Of a stretch of DNA of 64,000 nucleotides, positions 33,792-64,000 are shown piece after piece. How positions within the stretch are numbered: position 1 is the first letter of the stretch; every line of letters begins with the position of its first letter. Below the pieces are notes generated by a model. The model ran no database searches. It worked only from the letters and a program-made list of their open reading frames with translations, and was not told the origin of the DNA. The position numbers were made by a program, and so were the translations under genes. The stretch comes from Microplitis mediator (Eukaryota; Arthropoda; Insecta; Hymenoptera; Braconidae), in contig NC_079974.1 in the NCBI RefSeq assembly GCF_029852145.1, positions 992,001 to 1,056,000 on the forward strand. Direction: 5' to 3'.

Positions 33792-35532
33792 ACTATCTCA
33801 AGTGGCCAGGCCCGCGTTCTGTTCGCTTTTAGTTGCCCATTTCAAGTCAACTCTCTGCTATTTAAAATGTTAATAAAATGATGACAAATGGAATTTTAAA
33901 ACGTCAACTTTTAAAAGTTTTTTTAAAGCCCCCAAAAAAAATGTTAACAAAACATAATATAAAAATGTTAGCGAATAGTTGTCATAAAATGACGTAATAA
34001 ATGATGTCTATTTGGGGATAAATAAAAGTTATCATTTTAATGCTGACAGTTTGTTACCCAAAAATATTAACTAAATGTTGACTTTTTACGATATTTAAAA
34101 AATAACATTGAGTTGTTAAAATTTTGTTAACTATTTCAGGTGAATATTTTATTGTATTTAAATGTTAGCTTCATTTTGACAACTGGCAACTGAAAAATGC
34201 AGCCGTTGTTTATATCACTCTATGTTACCTTTTTAATGACTTTATCTTTTTTACGCTGGGATTTTTTTGTTGTCATTCGCGTGTTCAACATGTCGATTGT
34301 TAGACATCAAAGTGCGCTCAAGAAAATAATAAATACCTCAAAATAACTTTGGCTATTTTAAAATTATTTAATAAATCATTAAAAATAAATTCAAATATTT
34401 AAATTGTATAATGTATATATTTGTATAAGCCGATAGTGGGCAGTTAAGAGTTAGTAGATAAATGAAACACTGGTGCATTCCATATCTTATTGTAAAATGA
34501 TAAATCGTTTTTGCTTGTTTGATTCGTAAAATAAATTAAACCAAAGAAGTTATTTTTCAGTTGACAATAGAATATGCCAAGTACTTTGTTTTTATTTATT
34601 TACGTACTTTTTATTCCACGACAATTTATCTTATCCACAGACCCTCAAAAATTTGACAATTTTCTAGCATTAAGTCAACATAAAAATATTTAGTTTGTTA
34701 ATATAAAGATAACATTCCGAATTTTTTAGATCAACGCAAAAAAGTTGTCAATTTGTTATCTTTTTGGTATCAAAAAACCAATTTCTATTTGTCAACAAAA
34801 CGTTACAGTGTTGTCAAAAAGTTGACAAATTGTTACCACATTATCTTTTTGAAACCCAAAAAAGTTAACATTCGGCTGGACATTAGTAGTGATATTTATT
34901 GGAAAATATCTGCCTTTTTACATCGCAAAATAAATGGTAAAATTTTTTTGTTAACTTTTTCGAAAAAAAAAAGTTATTTAGAGAATTTTCACGCATGCGC
35001 ACTACGGACAAAACATCCCGGAGAAGAGAAAGACCAAATATATGGTACCTCGGTGTTGTTATATTCTTTCTTATACCGACTGGTCATATAAGAGTACACA
35101 TAAATATTTAGTCATAATTCATAATATTATCAAGTCGCATATTTTTGCTTTTTTTGTATAATAGATTTATTAAAAAAATCCTCAAATTATTAATTGTCTG
35201 CTAACTCCAGACTAATTATTATTTTTTTTACGATAACTCTAGAGTTTTACGATTTATTATTGTCGATGAATAAAAAAAATTAAAGTACCCGCCATTTATT
35301 GGTATCCGTTGCGCACATGAGTTTACTCTGCAGATTAGTTATTAATTTTCGCGCAAGAGTGCAGACGGGAGACGTTAAAAAAATAGCGACCCCTAAACGA
35401 CAATCACTCGCTATCAGATCGAAAAAGAACATAAGCAGCATATAATTTTCGCGCGGAGTTGGTGTCCATAATACCGTTAAAGAGTGTGATAAGTTTATTT
35501 AATTACCAAATATCGTGTTAAATAAAATTAAA
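33792..35532. promoter_or_regulatory. SUZ12 5' region, divergent to UBFD1
   Basis: AT-rich DNA up to about 34960 with scattered GTTGACAAATTGTTAC-type words, then a less AT-rich block at 34985-35040 and 35280-35480 before the SUZ12 ATG. CTATCAGATC near 35412 is a weak initiator-like match. No gene recognised. Promoter assignment is by position only. Confidence 0.35.
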
Positions 35533-55222
<19,690 letters not shown>

Positions 55223-55522
55223 GAATAAAAAAAATATGTGAGGTTTTTTTTTATTGCGGAGATTGTACTTTTCTTTTGTACAGTATTTGTTACGGATAAT
55301 CACTATCAAAATTATAGTAATTATATAACTAGTTGATAGCAAGGTATTTTTCATTGTTTTAGTTATAAAATTATTTTCATATTTAATTACAGCGACACGA
55401 AAAAATATTATTTTTTTTTTATTACTGATTTATGTAAGCATATATCGATCGTCGTTCTCAGTAGGAAACACTTGGTTACATTTTTGTAAATTATACTCCG
55501 TGCTGAGCGCATAAGTAATTAC

Positions 55523-57239
55523 TAGAGTCGGGATTTTTGCTTTGATTTAAAAATAAGTAATTTTTAATGTTGGAAAATTTTGGATATTACGGCGGAAATA
55601 TTGGTGGTATGAAAAAATTTTTTTAACAAAAGTTGTAGGAAATTTAATTTTGGAAAAATAATGTCTCTTATAATTTTTTCATAAGACTAATAAGAAAGCC
55701 GGTATGTCAAAATTATGATTTTCATAATTATCAAAAATTTGAAACGTTCATTATGAATCTTAATTTTGGGAGTGCGGTGAAAATATTGGACGTATAAAAA
55801 AATTTTTCAAACAAAAGTTGTAGGAAATTTAATTTTCGAAAAAAAATGTCTCTTATAATTTTTTTATAGGACTAATACGAGAGCCGTAATTCAAAATTAT
55901 GATTTTCATAATTATCAGAAATTTGAATAATTCATTATGAATCTTAATTTTGGAATTGCGGTGAAAATATTAATCGTATACAAAAATTTGTTGAACAAAA
56001 GTTTTAGGAAATTTAATTTTGGACAAAAAATGTCTCTTATAATTTTTTCATAGAACTAATACGAAAGTCGTAATGTCAAAATTATGATTTTCATAATTAT
56101 CAAAAATTTGAATGATTCATTATGAATCTTAATTTTGGAATTGCGGTGAAAATATTGGTCGTATGAAAAAATTTTTCAAACAAAAGTTTTAAGAAATTTA
56201 ATTTTCAAAAAAAAATGTCTCTTATAATTTTTTCATAGGACTAATACGAAAGCCGTAATTCAAAATTATGAATTTCATAATTATCAAAAATTTGAACCGT
56301 ACATTATGAATCTTAATTTTGGAATTGCGGTGAAAATATTAATCGTATACAAAAATTTGTTGAACAAAAGTTGTAGGAAATTTAATTTTCAAAAAAAAAA
56401 TGTCTTTATAATTTTTTTATAGGATTAATAAGAAAGCCGTTATGTCAAAATTAAGATTTTCATAATTATCAAAAATTTGAAACGTTCATTATGAATCTTA
56501 ATTTTGGAATTGCGGTGAAAATATTGGTCGTATAAAAAAATTTTTTAAACAAAAGTTGTAGGAAATTTAATTTTCGAAAAAAAATGTCTCTTATAATTTT
56601 TTTATAGGACTAATAAGAAAACCGTAATGTCAAAATTAAGATTTTGATAATTATCGAAAAAATTTGAAACGTTCATTATGAATCTTAATTTTGGAATTGC
56701 AGAGAAAATATTGGGCGTATAAAAAAATTTTTTAAACAAAAGTTTTAGGAAATTTAATTTTGGAAAAAAAATGTCTCTTATAATTTTTTCATAGGACTAA
56801 TACGAAAGCCGTAATGTCAAAATTATGATTTTTATAATTATCAGAAATTTGAATAATTCATTATGAATGTTAATTTTAGAATTGCGGTGAAAATATTGGT
56901 CGCAAACAAAAACTTTTTAAACAAAAGTTTTAAGAAATTTAATTTTCAAAAAAAAAATGTCTCTTATAATTTTTTCTTGGAACCAATATTTTCACCGTAA
57001 TGTCAAAATTAAAATTTTGAAAAATTAGTAAAAATTTGAATCATTCATTATGAGTCTTAATTTTGGAATTACGGTGAAAATATTGGTCGTATATACAAAT
57101 CATAGGAGACATTTTTTTTCTAAAATTAAATTTCCTACAACTTTTGTTTCAAAACTTTTTTTCACAAGACCGATATTTTCACCGTAATACCAAACATTCT
57201 AACCATTAATTCAAAATTAACGCAAAAATCTTGTCCCTA
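55523..57239. mobile_element. hAT-like element expanded into a ~185-bp tandem array
   Basis: About eight units spaced 183-187 bp share GGAATTGCGGTGAAAATATT, AAAAGTTGTAGGAAATTTAA and ATGTCTCTTATAATTTTTT. The TIR TAGAGTCGGGATTTTTGC pairs with GCAAAAATCTTGTCCCTA, and the flanks GTAATTAC / GTAATAAC match 7 of 8. Begins 300 bp after the SUZ12 stop, so it may lie in the 3' UTR. Confidence 0.75.
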
Positions 57240-57247
57240 GTAATAAC

Positions 57248-58390
57248 TTACTCGTATTCCTGTACTCTAAGAAATTTTTCTCGTTTGAAATGCTGTGGCA
57301 TAGTAAAGCCGGGCCATGTTGGCCACCTGGAGAAATTTAAATGAACATGAAAAAATTACTGTAGTCATCGTAAAATTTATGATTTTGTCAAAAATTACTG
57401 TAACCATTAAAAATTTTACTATGGTCAGTTTTTGGATGTGATCGATGTTTTTAATCAGGAAATATAATTTTTTTTACTGATGTACATAAAAACATTTTTT
57501 ATCTCAATTTTTAAATCGGTCCCTTTTAAATTTTTTGCTAAAATTACGCGATTTTGTGAAACACCAATAATTCAAAAATCTATTTCGAAAATGTGGAGTT
57601 ACGTGACTCTCTACTGAGAACAACGCGATACTCATCTGAAATTTATTCCCCACAGTAGACTTATGAGTCGTAAAAATTTTCATTTCTCAAGTAACTAAAA
57701 CTCAGTTGATTCAAATCTTTAATAATTTTATTTTTTGCTTCCATTTACTGTCTATAGAATACAGACAAAAAAAAACTAGCGTATACATTATTTATACTAG
57801 TCATCTAACTGCTGCCCATTTTTGTCAAGTGTACTATTTTTTTTTTTTTATTGGAAATTTTGAATTTTTTTTTGAATTTAATTTTATTGTCTAGTTGAAT
57901 GATTTTTATTAACACTGGAATATTATTAAAGTAATTGTAGTTCGATTATTATTATAATTTTTTTTGGTTTGTTTTTTTTTTCTATAAATCTTTAAAGTCC
58001 ATCGCTACAAGTGTCAAGAATAAATATCTGCGGAAAAATGTATCGATAATTATTGATGTATAGTTTAAATAATTTATAAGTTGATAAAAGATTCGATCAT
58101 TGACACAGAAGGAAAGTGCCTTCAAAAAATCCCAAGTTAATGAGAGTTATCATTCCTACACTATGCTCTCTTTTCACGTTTAAACAATTAATTATTATCT
58201 TAAATTGTTAACATTCATGGAACATGTCCGTGTGTTATACATTTTGGTATTCTGTATATCAATTCAGAATTGATAATCGAGTATCACTAACATTTGTATC
58301 ATATAATAAATGTGTAATAATTGCTGCCTATAATCGCATTTTTACTCTCTGTTATTTGGGTTTTTAAATAATTAAGAAGTATCTGGTTTA
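57248..58390. other. SUZ12 3' flank without recognised repeats
   Basis: Unique-looking AT-rich DNA with a possible AATAAA near 58306. It could be a distal SUZ12 3' UTR; no coding segment was found. Confidence 0.35.
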
Positions 58391-59711
58391 CCCGGGTCGA
58401 AAAATTTGATCTGATTTTAGTCTAACTGGACTGTATTTGGACTACTTGGTCTGTTATTGAACTTCGATAAAAATTTTAATCGGTTTTTGATCCACCCGGA
58501 CTGAAAAATTTGACCTGATTTTAGTCTGATTGGACTATTTGATCTGATTTTGATCTTTTATGAAAATTTTAAGCTGTTTTCGACCTGCTACTTTAAAAAA
58601 CAAACGCGTTACGAGCAGACTAAATTAGATTAATTCGTGAACTTTAAAAAATTTTAGTTCTGAAAATTTACAAGGACAAAACTAGATTAAATCATGGACT
58701 TATCAAATTTTTATTTATGGGCAATATTTATGAAAAAATATTAAGTTGCAGAATTGATTATGTTTCATTTACTATTTATTTACTATCTTTTGTTTAAAAA
58801 TGTCGGCAGTTGATGAAAATTTGACAGCTTAATTCTTTAGTTGTCTTCATTGAATATTTATATCATTGAATAAAAGTGATAAAACAACTCTTAAAATGAC
58901 AAGAATTTTCTCTTATTTACTGGATAGAATTGAAAATATTTAGCATAAGAAAACATCAAAATTCTTGTGCTACGGAGAAAAATGTTGGCTCGAAATCTAC
59001 CAATTTTTATTATGCTGTCGACCAAACTTGAAACAGAAAGTAAAGTATCCAAAAAATTACTATACTTTTATAAAAAATTATTATGCTGCATCAAAATTAT
59101 TATAATGTATGGAAGTAATTGATATTCTAGCTCATCGATAAGTTTCTCGCGCGTAATAAATAATGTTTTACAGTATAATCATTTTTTGTAAAAGCACGAT
59201 AATTTTTTGGATGCTTTACTCCCTGTTTCAAGTTTTGTCGACAGCATTGTAAAAATTGGTAGGTTTCGAGCCAACATTTTCTCTGTGTGACATCTTATTA
59301 TGGAAGCGCATCAGCATGTTTTAAATACCAAGAAAATTAAAATAAATTAATAAATCTAGATTATTATTATTATTATTATTATTTATATTTATAAAAAGTC
59401 CTGTATTTTTCCTTAAAAACAATTGAACACAGACTAAATATTATAGAAAATAAAGTCTGTTTTTGTCTATAAAAACAATTGAACACAGAGCAATAATTAT
59501 AATAAAAAAGTCTGTTTTTAGTCTAAACGCGATTTAAAACAGACTAAATATCATACGAAAATAAGTCTGATATTGGCCTGGATAAGGAATAGTACGAACA
59601 AAAACAGATTAAATTCTTATATAAAATAAATACGATTTATAAACTTGAATTAAAGGAAAAATATTTGAATTTATCATTTATTTTAAAACAGATCTAATTT
59701 TTTGACCCGGG
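58391..59711. mobile_element. 1.32 kb CCCGGGTC element, copy 2
   Basis: Same orientation and length as 47067-48385, with only scattered single-base differences and a small microsatellite change (TTA run near 59365). It includes the same inner foldback (about 58972-59291), so that was present before duplication. No clear TSD at either copy. Confidence 0.8.
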
Positions 59712-59999
59712 CTCCGTTGTCTTAATTTTTTTCGATTAAAAAATTTTGAATCTTCTTCAAAGCTAGTAATATACCTTTTTTATAATGTACTTATTACTTG
59801 TTTAAAGCGAAAGGTAAGTTTTTAAGAATTACCCATTAAATTATTAGATTTCAGCTGTTGGTTACCTGTTAGATTCAGCCGTAGTAGAAAATCAGAGGAT
59901 TTTTATAGCTAATTCATTATCAAAGTCATATTTGTTTCAAAATCTGAATTTGATAATCAAATTTATAATGAAATTCATAATAAAGCAAATTTTTTTTTG

Positions 60000-60215
60000 C
60001 ACGGAGATGACGTCCAGTGGACAATAGAAATTTAGGTATTGCGGGTTTAACGTCCTGAGGGCGGTTTTTTAACGAGAGTGTGTGTGAGTGTTACGTCCGG
60101 TAGACGCTTATAATATGTGTGTGTGGAAGTGTGGAAAACGTCCGGGAGACGTAATAAAATTTAGTTTGTCATAAGAAAAACCGTCCGGGAGACGAGAAGT
60201 TTAGTTTGTAACAAG
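60000..60215. repeat. CGTCCGGGAGACG-rich block
   Basis: ACGTCC(A/T/G)G-type words occur five times at 60008-60195 (CGTCCGGTAGACG, CGTCCGGGAGACG twice), embedded in GT-rich DNA and followed by repeated TTAGTTTGTCATAAGA. 59712-60000 holds no gene. Confidence 0.45.
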
Positions 60216-60291
60216 TTTAGTTTGTCATAAGATCAGTTTGTCATAAAAATAATTGTTATAAAAGGTAAATAAATAATAAGCAAGGTGCTTA

Positions 60292-61518
60292 CCCTAACGG
60301 ACCCAAATTACGGTAAACCCACCGTAAATTACGGTAATCCACCGTAGAATACCGATTTACCGTAAATTACGGTGGATTTACCGTAAAATACGGAAATACG
60401 GTAATCCACCGTAAATTACGGTAATTCGGTAATCCACCCGAATTTTTTACGGTAGATTTATCGTATTCGACGGTTAATTTACGGTATACCCGCCGTAATT
60501 TACGGTAATTCACCGTAAAGTACCGATTTACCGTAATTTACGGTGGGTTTACCGTAATTTACGGTGGATTTTCCGTAATTTACGGTGGATTTACCGTAAA
60601 ATACGGAAATACGGTAATCCACCGTAAATTACGGTAATTCGGTAATCCACCCGAATTTTTTACGGTAGATTTATCGTATTCGACGGTTAATTTACGGTAT
60701 ACCCGCCGTAATTTACGGTAATTCACCGTAAAGTACCGATTTACCGTAATTTACGGTGGGTTTACCGTAAAATACGGAAATACGGTAATCCACCGTAAAT
60801 TACGGTAATTCGGTAATCCACCCGAATTTTTTACGGTAGATTTATCGTATTCGACGGTTAATTTACGGTATACCCGCCGTAATTTACGGTAATCCACCGT
60901 AAAGTACCGATTTACCGTAAAGTACCGATTTACCGTAATTTACGGTGGGTTTACCGTAATTTACGGTGGATTTTCCGTAATTTACGGTGGATTTACCGTA
61001 AAATACGGAAATACGGTAATCCACCGTAAATTACGGTAATTCGGTAATCCACCCGAATTTTTTACGGTAGATTTATCGTATTCGACGGTTAATTTACGGT
61101 ACACCCGCCGTAATTTACGGTAATTCACCGTAAAGTACCGATTTACCGTAATTTACGGTGGGTTTACCGTAATTTACGGTGGATTTTCCGTAATTTACGG
61201 TGGATTTACCGTAAAATACGGAAATACGGTAATCCACCGTAAATTACGGTAATTCGGTAATCACCCGAATTTTTCTACGGTAGATTTATCGTATTCGACG
61301 GTTAATTTACGGTATACCCGCCGTAATTTACGGTAATCCACCGTAAAGTACCGATTTACCGTAAATTACGGTAGATTTACCGCAATTTACGGTGGGTTTA
61401 CCGTAATTTACGGTGAATTTACCGTAATTTACGGTAAATCTACTCGAATTTTACGGTATTCTACGATAGATTTACGGTAAAAATACCGTGAATTTACGGT
61501 AACTCAGGTCTGCTAGGG
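60292..61518. mobile_element. TTTACCGTAAA palindrome-array element, copy 4, with higher-order repeats
   Basis: Ends CCCTAACGGACCCAAATTAC and CAGGTCTGCTAGGG; TA occurs on both outer sides. The inside is a higher-order array: the marker CCCGAATTTTTTACGG recurs about every 171-231 bp five times (near 60437, 60650, 60821, 61052, 61264). It ends about 185 bp past the peptide gene's stop codon. Confidence 0.8.
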
Positions 61519-61556
61519 TAATTAATTGAGATTGAAATTAACGTTTTTTAAATAGA

Positions 61557-61562
61557 TTTATT
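61557..61562 (-). terminator. poly(A) signal of the secreted peptide gene
   Basis: AATAAA on the minus strand about 140 bp beyond the stop of the peptide gene, placed just past the end of the TTTACCGTAAA array element (60292-61518). Confidence 0.45.
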
Positions 61563-61703
61563 CCGGCCTGTTCATTATTCCTCTCCTCTCTCACAAAAAT
61601 AAAATTTACAACAACCCTGATTTCTAAATAAAAATTAACTTAACATCCGGTTCTAAAAGGCCGAGTCCATCTTCCAGTGGCGCCCTATTATTCGACCATA
61701 ATA

Positions 61704-63098
61704 CTAGGTGGGACTAGACGTGGTATGTTTACTCCTTCTTATCCCACATCGAGTAACATAGGATATTCCAGGGTCCTGTTCCGACGGGTCGTCATTTATT
61801 TCACGTGCAATCTCATACGTGATGCAGTTTCCTGAACAGCACTCTCCAGAACTTGAGCACTAATAATAATAATGTTAATTAATTTCATAGAATTAGAAAA
61901 AATTTTTATCATAATATTTCAAATAGTGAATATGTTATCTTTATTTATTTACGTAAAGGAGGGAGGAGCAAAGTGGGCCTCTCAAAATTTTCTAAATGTA
62001 ATGAAGGCTAAAATAGACCACCAAAACTGTTCATTAAATATAATTTATTAAAAAAGTTGAAAATAAAAAATTTGGAAAATCCAAAAGTGCACGCCTCGAA
62101 AGCTCATGTTATGTTTTTTTTTAAAAGTTAAATTTCGAATAAAATTGAATATCCCGCTCTTTTCCCATAGAAATTTCCATGGTAAATATACGGTAATAAA
62201 AGTAAAAAAAAAATAAATAAAGAGAACATTCCTAATGAAAAATGGCGGCAGTGTGTGTTTGTTTACATGTAAGATTGCCGGTTTTAACCGTAATGATTTA
62301 TTTTTAAAAAAACGAGAAGGCCTACAGCAGTGATTTTCGAAAGGAACCTTCTTTGCTTATTTCTGAAAATTTTGAAAAAAAAATTAAGTAGTTTCGTCAA
62401 GTCGTTCTCGAGATATCCGTACCACGCCGTTTTTTTGAACCACAGACTAATGGACGTCCACGATAAATTTTTTTTAATGAACTTTTTTTTATATTAATAC
62501 ATATTAGACAAATTAAAAAAAGTATCAGGATTATTTATTAGTGTTTCAGCTTTATATTGATGTGCTTTTCATAATGTGTAAGAGTAATAGAAAAAAAATA
62601 TATGCACTTTAATGAGTGGAAATCGTGTGACCTTGACAGGTTGGTTATAAAGCACAACCTCTCCGCTTCGCTTCCGAGGCGTGCAATAATAAAATTACGT
62701 TTTAAAGTTGTATTGCAGCAGACTATAAAAATGATTTTTTATATCAGTAAAATACAATTGTGTTATAGTTATTTGCAAATATCACACCATAATGAATAAA
62801 AAATATCAAATCCAAAATTTTTTGGAGGGCCCATTTCGCCCCTGATTTTCGATTTTTCAATTTTAATGGACGCAGCATAATGAAGTGAAAATTAAAGAAA
62901 AATTAATGATATTATAATTATTTTCCTTTACGGGGCCCACTTTGCCCCCCCCCTCCCCTATTTTATGCTTACCAATACTCCATTGGGACTGCAAAAACAC
63001 TCCGGCGGTAGACTTCTGCCCGAGCCGGCTTCGGCAGTGACTTGCATCATTGCAATAATAACGAGAAGGGCAATAAATCCAAATATAATCTTTGACAT
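61704..63098 (-). CDS. secreted cysteine-knot-like small peptide, 2 exons
   Basis: Exon 1 (63098-62973) and exon 2 (61859-61704) join in phase 0 for 93 residues. Residues 1-24 are a classic signal peptide (hydrophobic core FGFIALLVIIAMM, cleavage probably after TAEA). The mature part has cysteines at 34, 36, 43, 49, 50, 54 and 80. From C36 the spacing is C-x6-C-x5-CC-x3-C-x25-C, the inhibitor-cystine-knot arrangement seen in conotoxin-like and agouti-like peptides of arthropods; C34 is an extra cysteine. The C-terminus carries dibasic RR after the last cysteine region. It could be a venom component, an endogenous neuro- or immune peptide, or an ion-channel ligand; the sequence does not decide. 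The donor is GTAAGC and the acceptor ATTATTAG. The 1.1 kb intron holds a transposon copy. A poly(A) signal lies at 61557-61562. Confidence 0.78.
62067..62690. mobile_element. ~620-bp GCACGCCTCG element, copy 2 (inverted)
   Basis: Reverse complement of 53439-54065 with a few substitutions, inside the intron of the secreted peptide gene. Confidence 0.75.
62803..62965. repeat. GGGGCCC repeat unit
   Basis: One unit of the family at 60-400 (GGAGGGCCCATTTCGCCCC; CGGGGCCCACTTTGCCCC), ending 8 bp from the splice donor of the peptide gene's exon 1. Confidence 0.5.
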
Positions 63099-63188
63099 TT
63101 TTTCAATCGAAATTGATCTGATCCAAAGCTAGATAATTTTAGTTTTTGATTAACCAACAGGTTTTATGTTTCAGTTGTTAATTTTTTG

Positions 63189-64000
63189 TACTCTCTAAAC
63201 ATGAATTAGTGATTTTTCACTAATTTTAAGTGAATATTCACTAATTGTCAATGCTACAATCGTACCACGCAGAATTAGTGAATATTCACTAAATGAATAT
63301 GTGAATACTAGAATTCACTGATTTGATAAGTGAATATGAGATTCCACTAAATTGAAAAGTGAATAAGGGAATCCATTGATTTCATCGGTAAAAAAAATAT
63401 TATATTGCGAAAAAAAAATATAAGACACTTGTAATTAGATCCGAAATGTGATTAATGTATTAGGAATCATTACTTAGAGAAAGTATACATGATTTTGATT
63501 GATGAAAAAATTCCGGTGACTGTTGGGCTCGAACCTGCATCCTCCCGATTCAAAGTATTTGATGCTATCCACCGCGCTGACCTACGAATGTGATCGCGTG
63601 AGTGTAAATAGTATATTCATTATGATACCAAACAATAACTGATGAAGAAATAAAAAATCCTTGATGTTATGATTGAGGTACTTTTCATGTCAATATATTA
63701 TTGTTCTGTACTTATATTTTTTTTTTATTTTGAAAGTTTTTTATTAAAATTTTTAAAAATAGTTCGATAATTATTAATTACATTTATATCTAGTAAAATA
63801 GTTAATTATTTGCTAGTTAAAGTTACTAGTGAAATTGTGAAATTCACAAATTAAGAAGTGAATAACAATTTTGCTTCTGGAAATTATGAAAATATCGCTA
63901 GTTCAATAGTGAAAATCACTTATTTGCTAGTGAAAATGACTGTACTAAATTTATAAGTGAGAATTCACTAATTTGTTATTTAAATACACTGATTATGAAG
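63189..64000. mobile_element. AGTGAATATTCACT-array element, copy 2 (cut by window end)
   Basis: TACTCTCTAAACATGAATTA starts the element 91 bp upstream of the peptide gene ATG. It has one GCTACAATCGTACCACGCAG unit instead of nine, the tRNA-like stretch at 63515-63587, and then matches copy 1 to the window edge. Confidence 0.75.

Noticed and set aside
34753..35091. 112-codon frame upstream of SUZ12
   Set aside because: Low-complexity Lys/Phe/Ser composition from AT-rich DNA, no recognisable domain and no supporting splice signals.

Overview
This is a eukaryotic window, very AT-rich, with intron-containing genes embedded in dense, nested, mostly non-autonomous DNA transposons. The proteins read like insect orthologues, and the SUZ12 and UBFD1 sequences point to Hymenoptera. 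A parasitoid wasp, perhaps a braconid, is my guess from the base composition, repeat load and a small secreted cysteine-knot-like peptide; nothing in the sequence proves the species.

Five protein-coding genes can be assembled with phase-consistent GT-AG introns: a WBP2 orthologue (+, 734-7236, 4 exons); a membrane-anchored JmjC/cupin_8-type 2-oxoglutarate oxygenase-like protein (-, 13026-9682, 2 exons); UBFD1 (-, 31946-22665, 5 exons); the Polycomb repressive complex 2 subunit SUZ12 (+, 35533-55222, 9 exons); and a short secreted peptide with an inhibitor-cystine-knot cysteine pattern (-, 63098-61704, 2 exons). WBP2 and the oxygenase gene converge. UBFD1 and SUZ12 diverge from a 3.6 kb region. 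SUZ12 and the peptide gene converge. No shared pathway is implied: the set is ubiquitin-family biology (UBFD1), PPxY/WW adaptor signalling (WBP2), chromatin silencing (SUZ12), a probable oxygenase, and a secreted effector or hormone-like peptide.

Almost everything else is repeats. Many are foldback elements with terminal inverted repeats (TIRs), and their interiors are arrays of short palindromic words: TTTACCGTAAA, TTCCCATAATATTATGGGAA, AATCGATT, TTAACCGGTTAA, AGTGAATATTCACT, or CCAAAAGGGCGTATACGCCC. Several keep target-site duplications (TSDs). Perfect or near-perfect 8-bp TSDs suggest hAT-like elements (24808-25851, 49499-50330, 23386-24183, 27899-30119, 26667-27274, 55523-57239). Other copies have 8-9 bp TSDs (a ~204-bp family with five copies), TTAA (33140-33787) or TA (11893-12156). 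Insertions nest up to three deep, giving a readable relative chronology.

The main points for follow-up are: one element family sitting immediately 5' of two unrelated genes in the same orientation (13042-14356 and 63189-end); a 1.09 kb near-perfect palindrome inside a SUZ12 intron; two near-identical 1.32 kb elements (47067-48385, 58391-59711); an inverted pair of ~1 kb elements bracketing unusual non-AT-rich DNA (18122-21941); and the secreted peptide gene. I did not find a clear previously undescribed enzymatic system. The strongest novelty candidate is the set of palindrome-array foldback elements.
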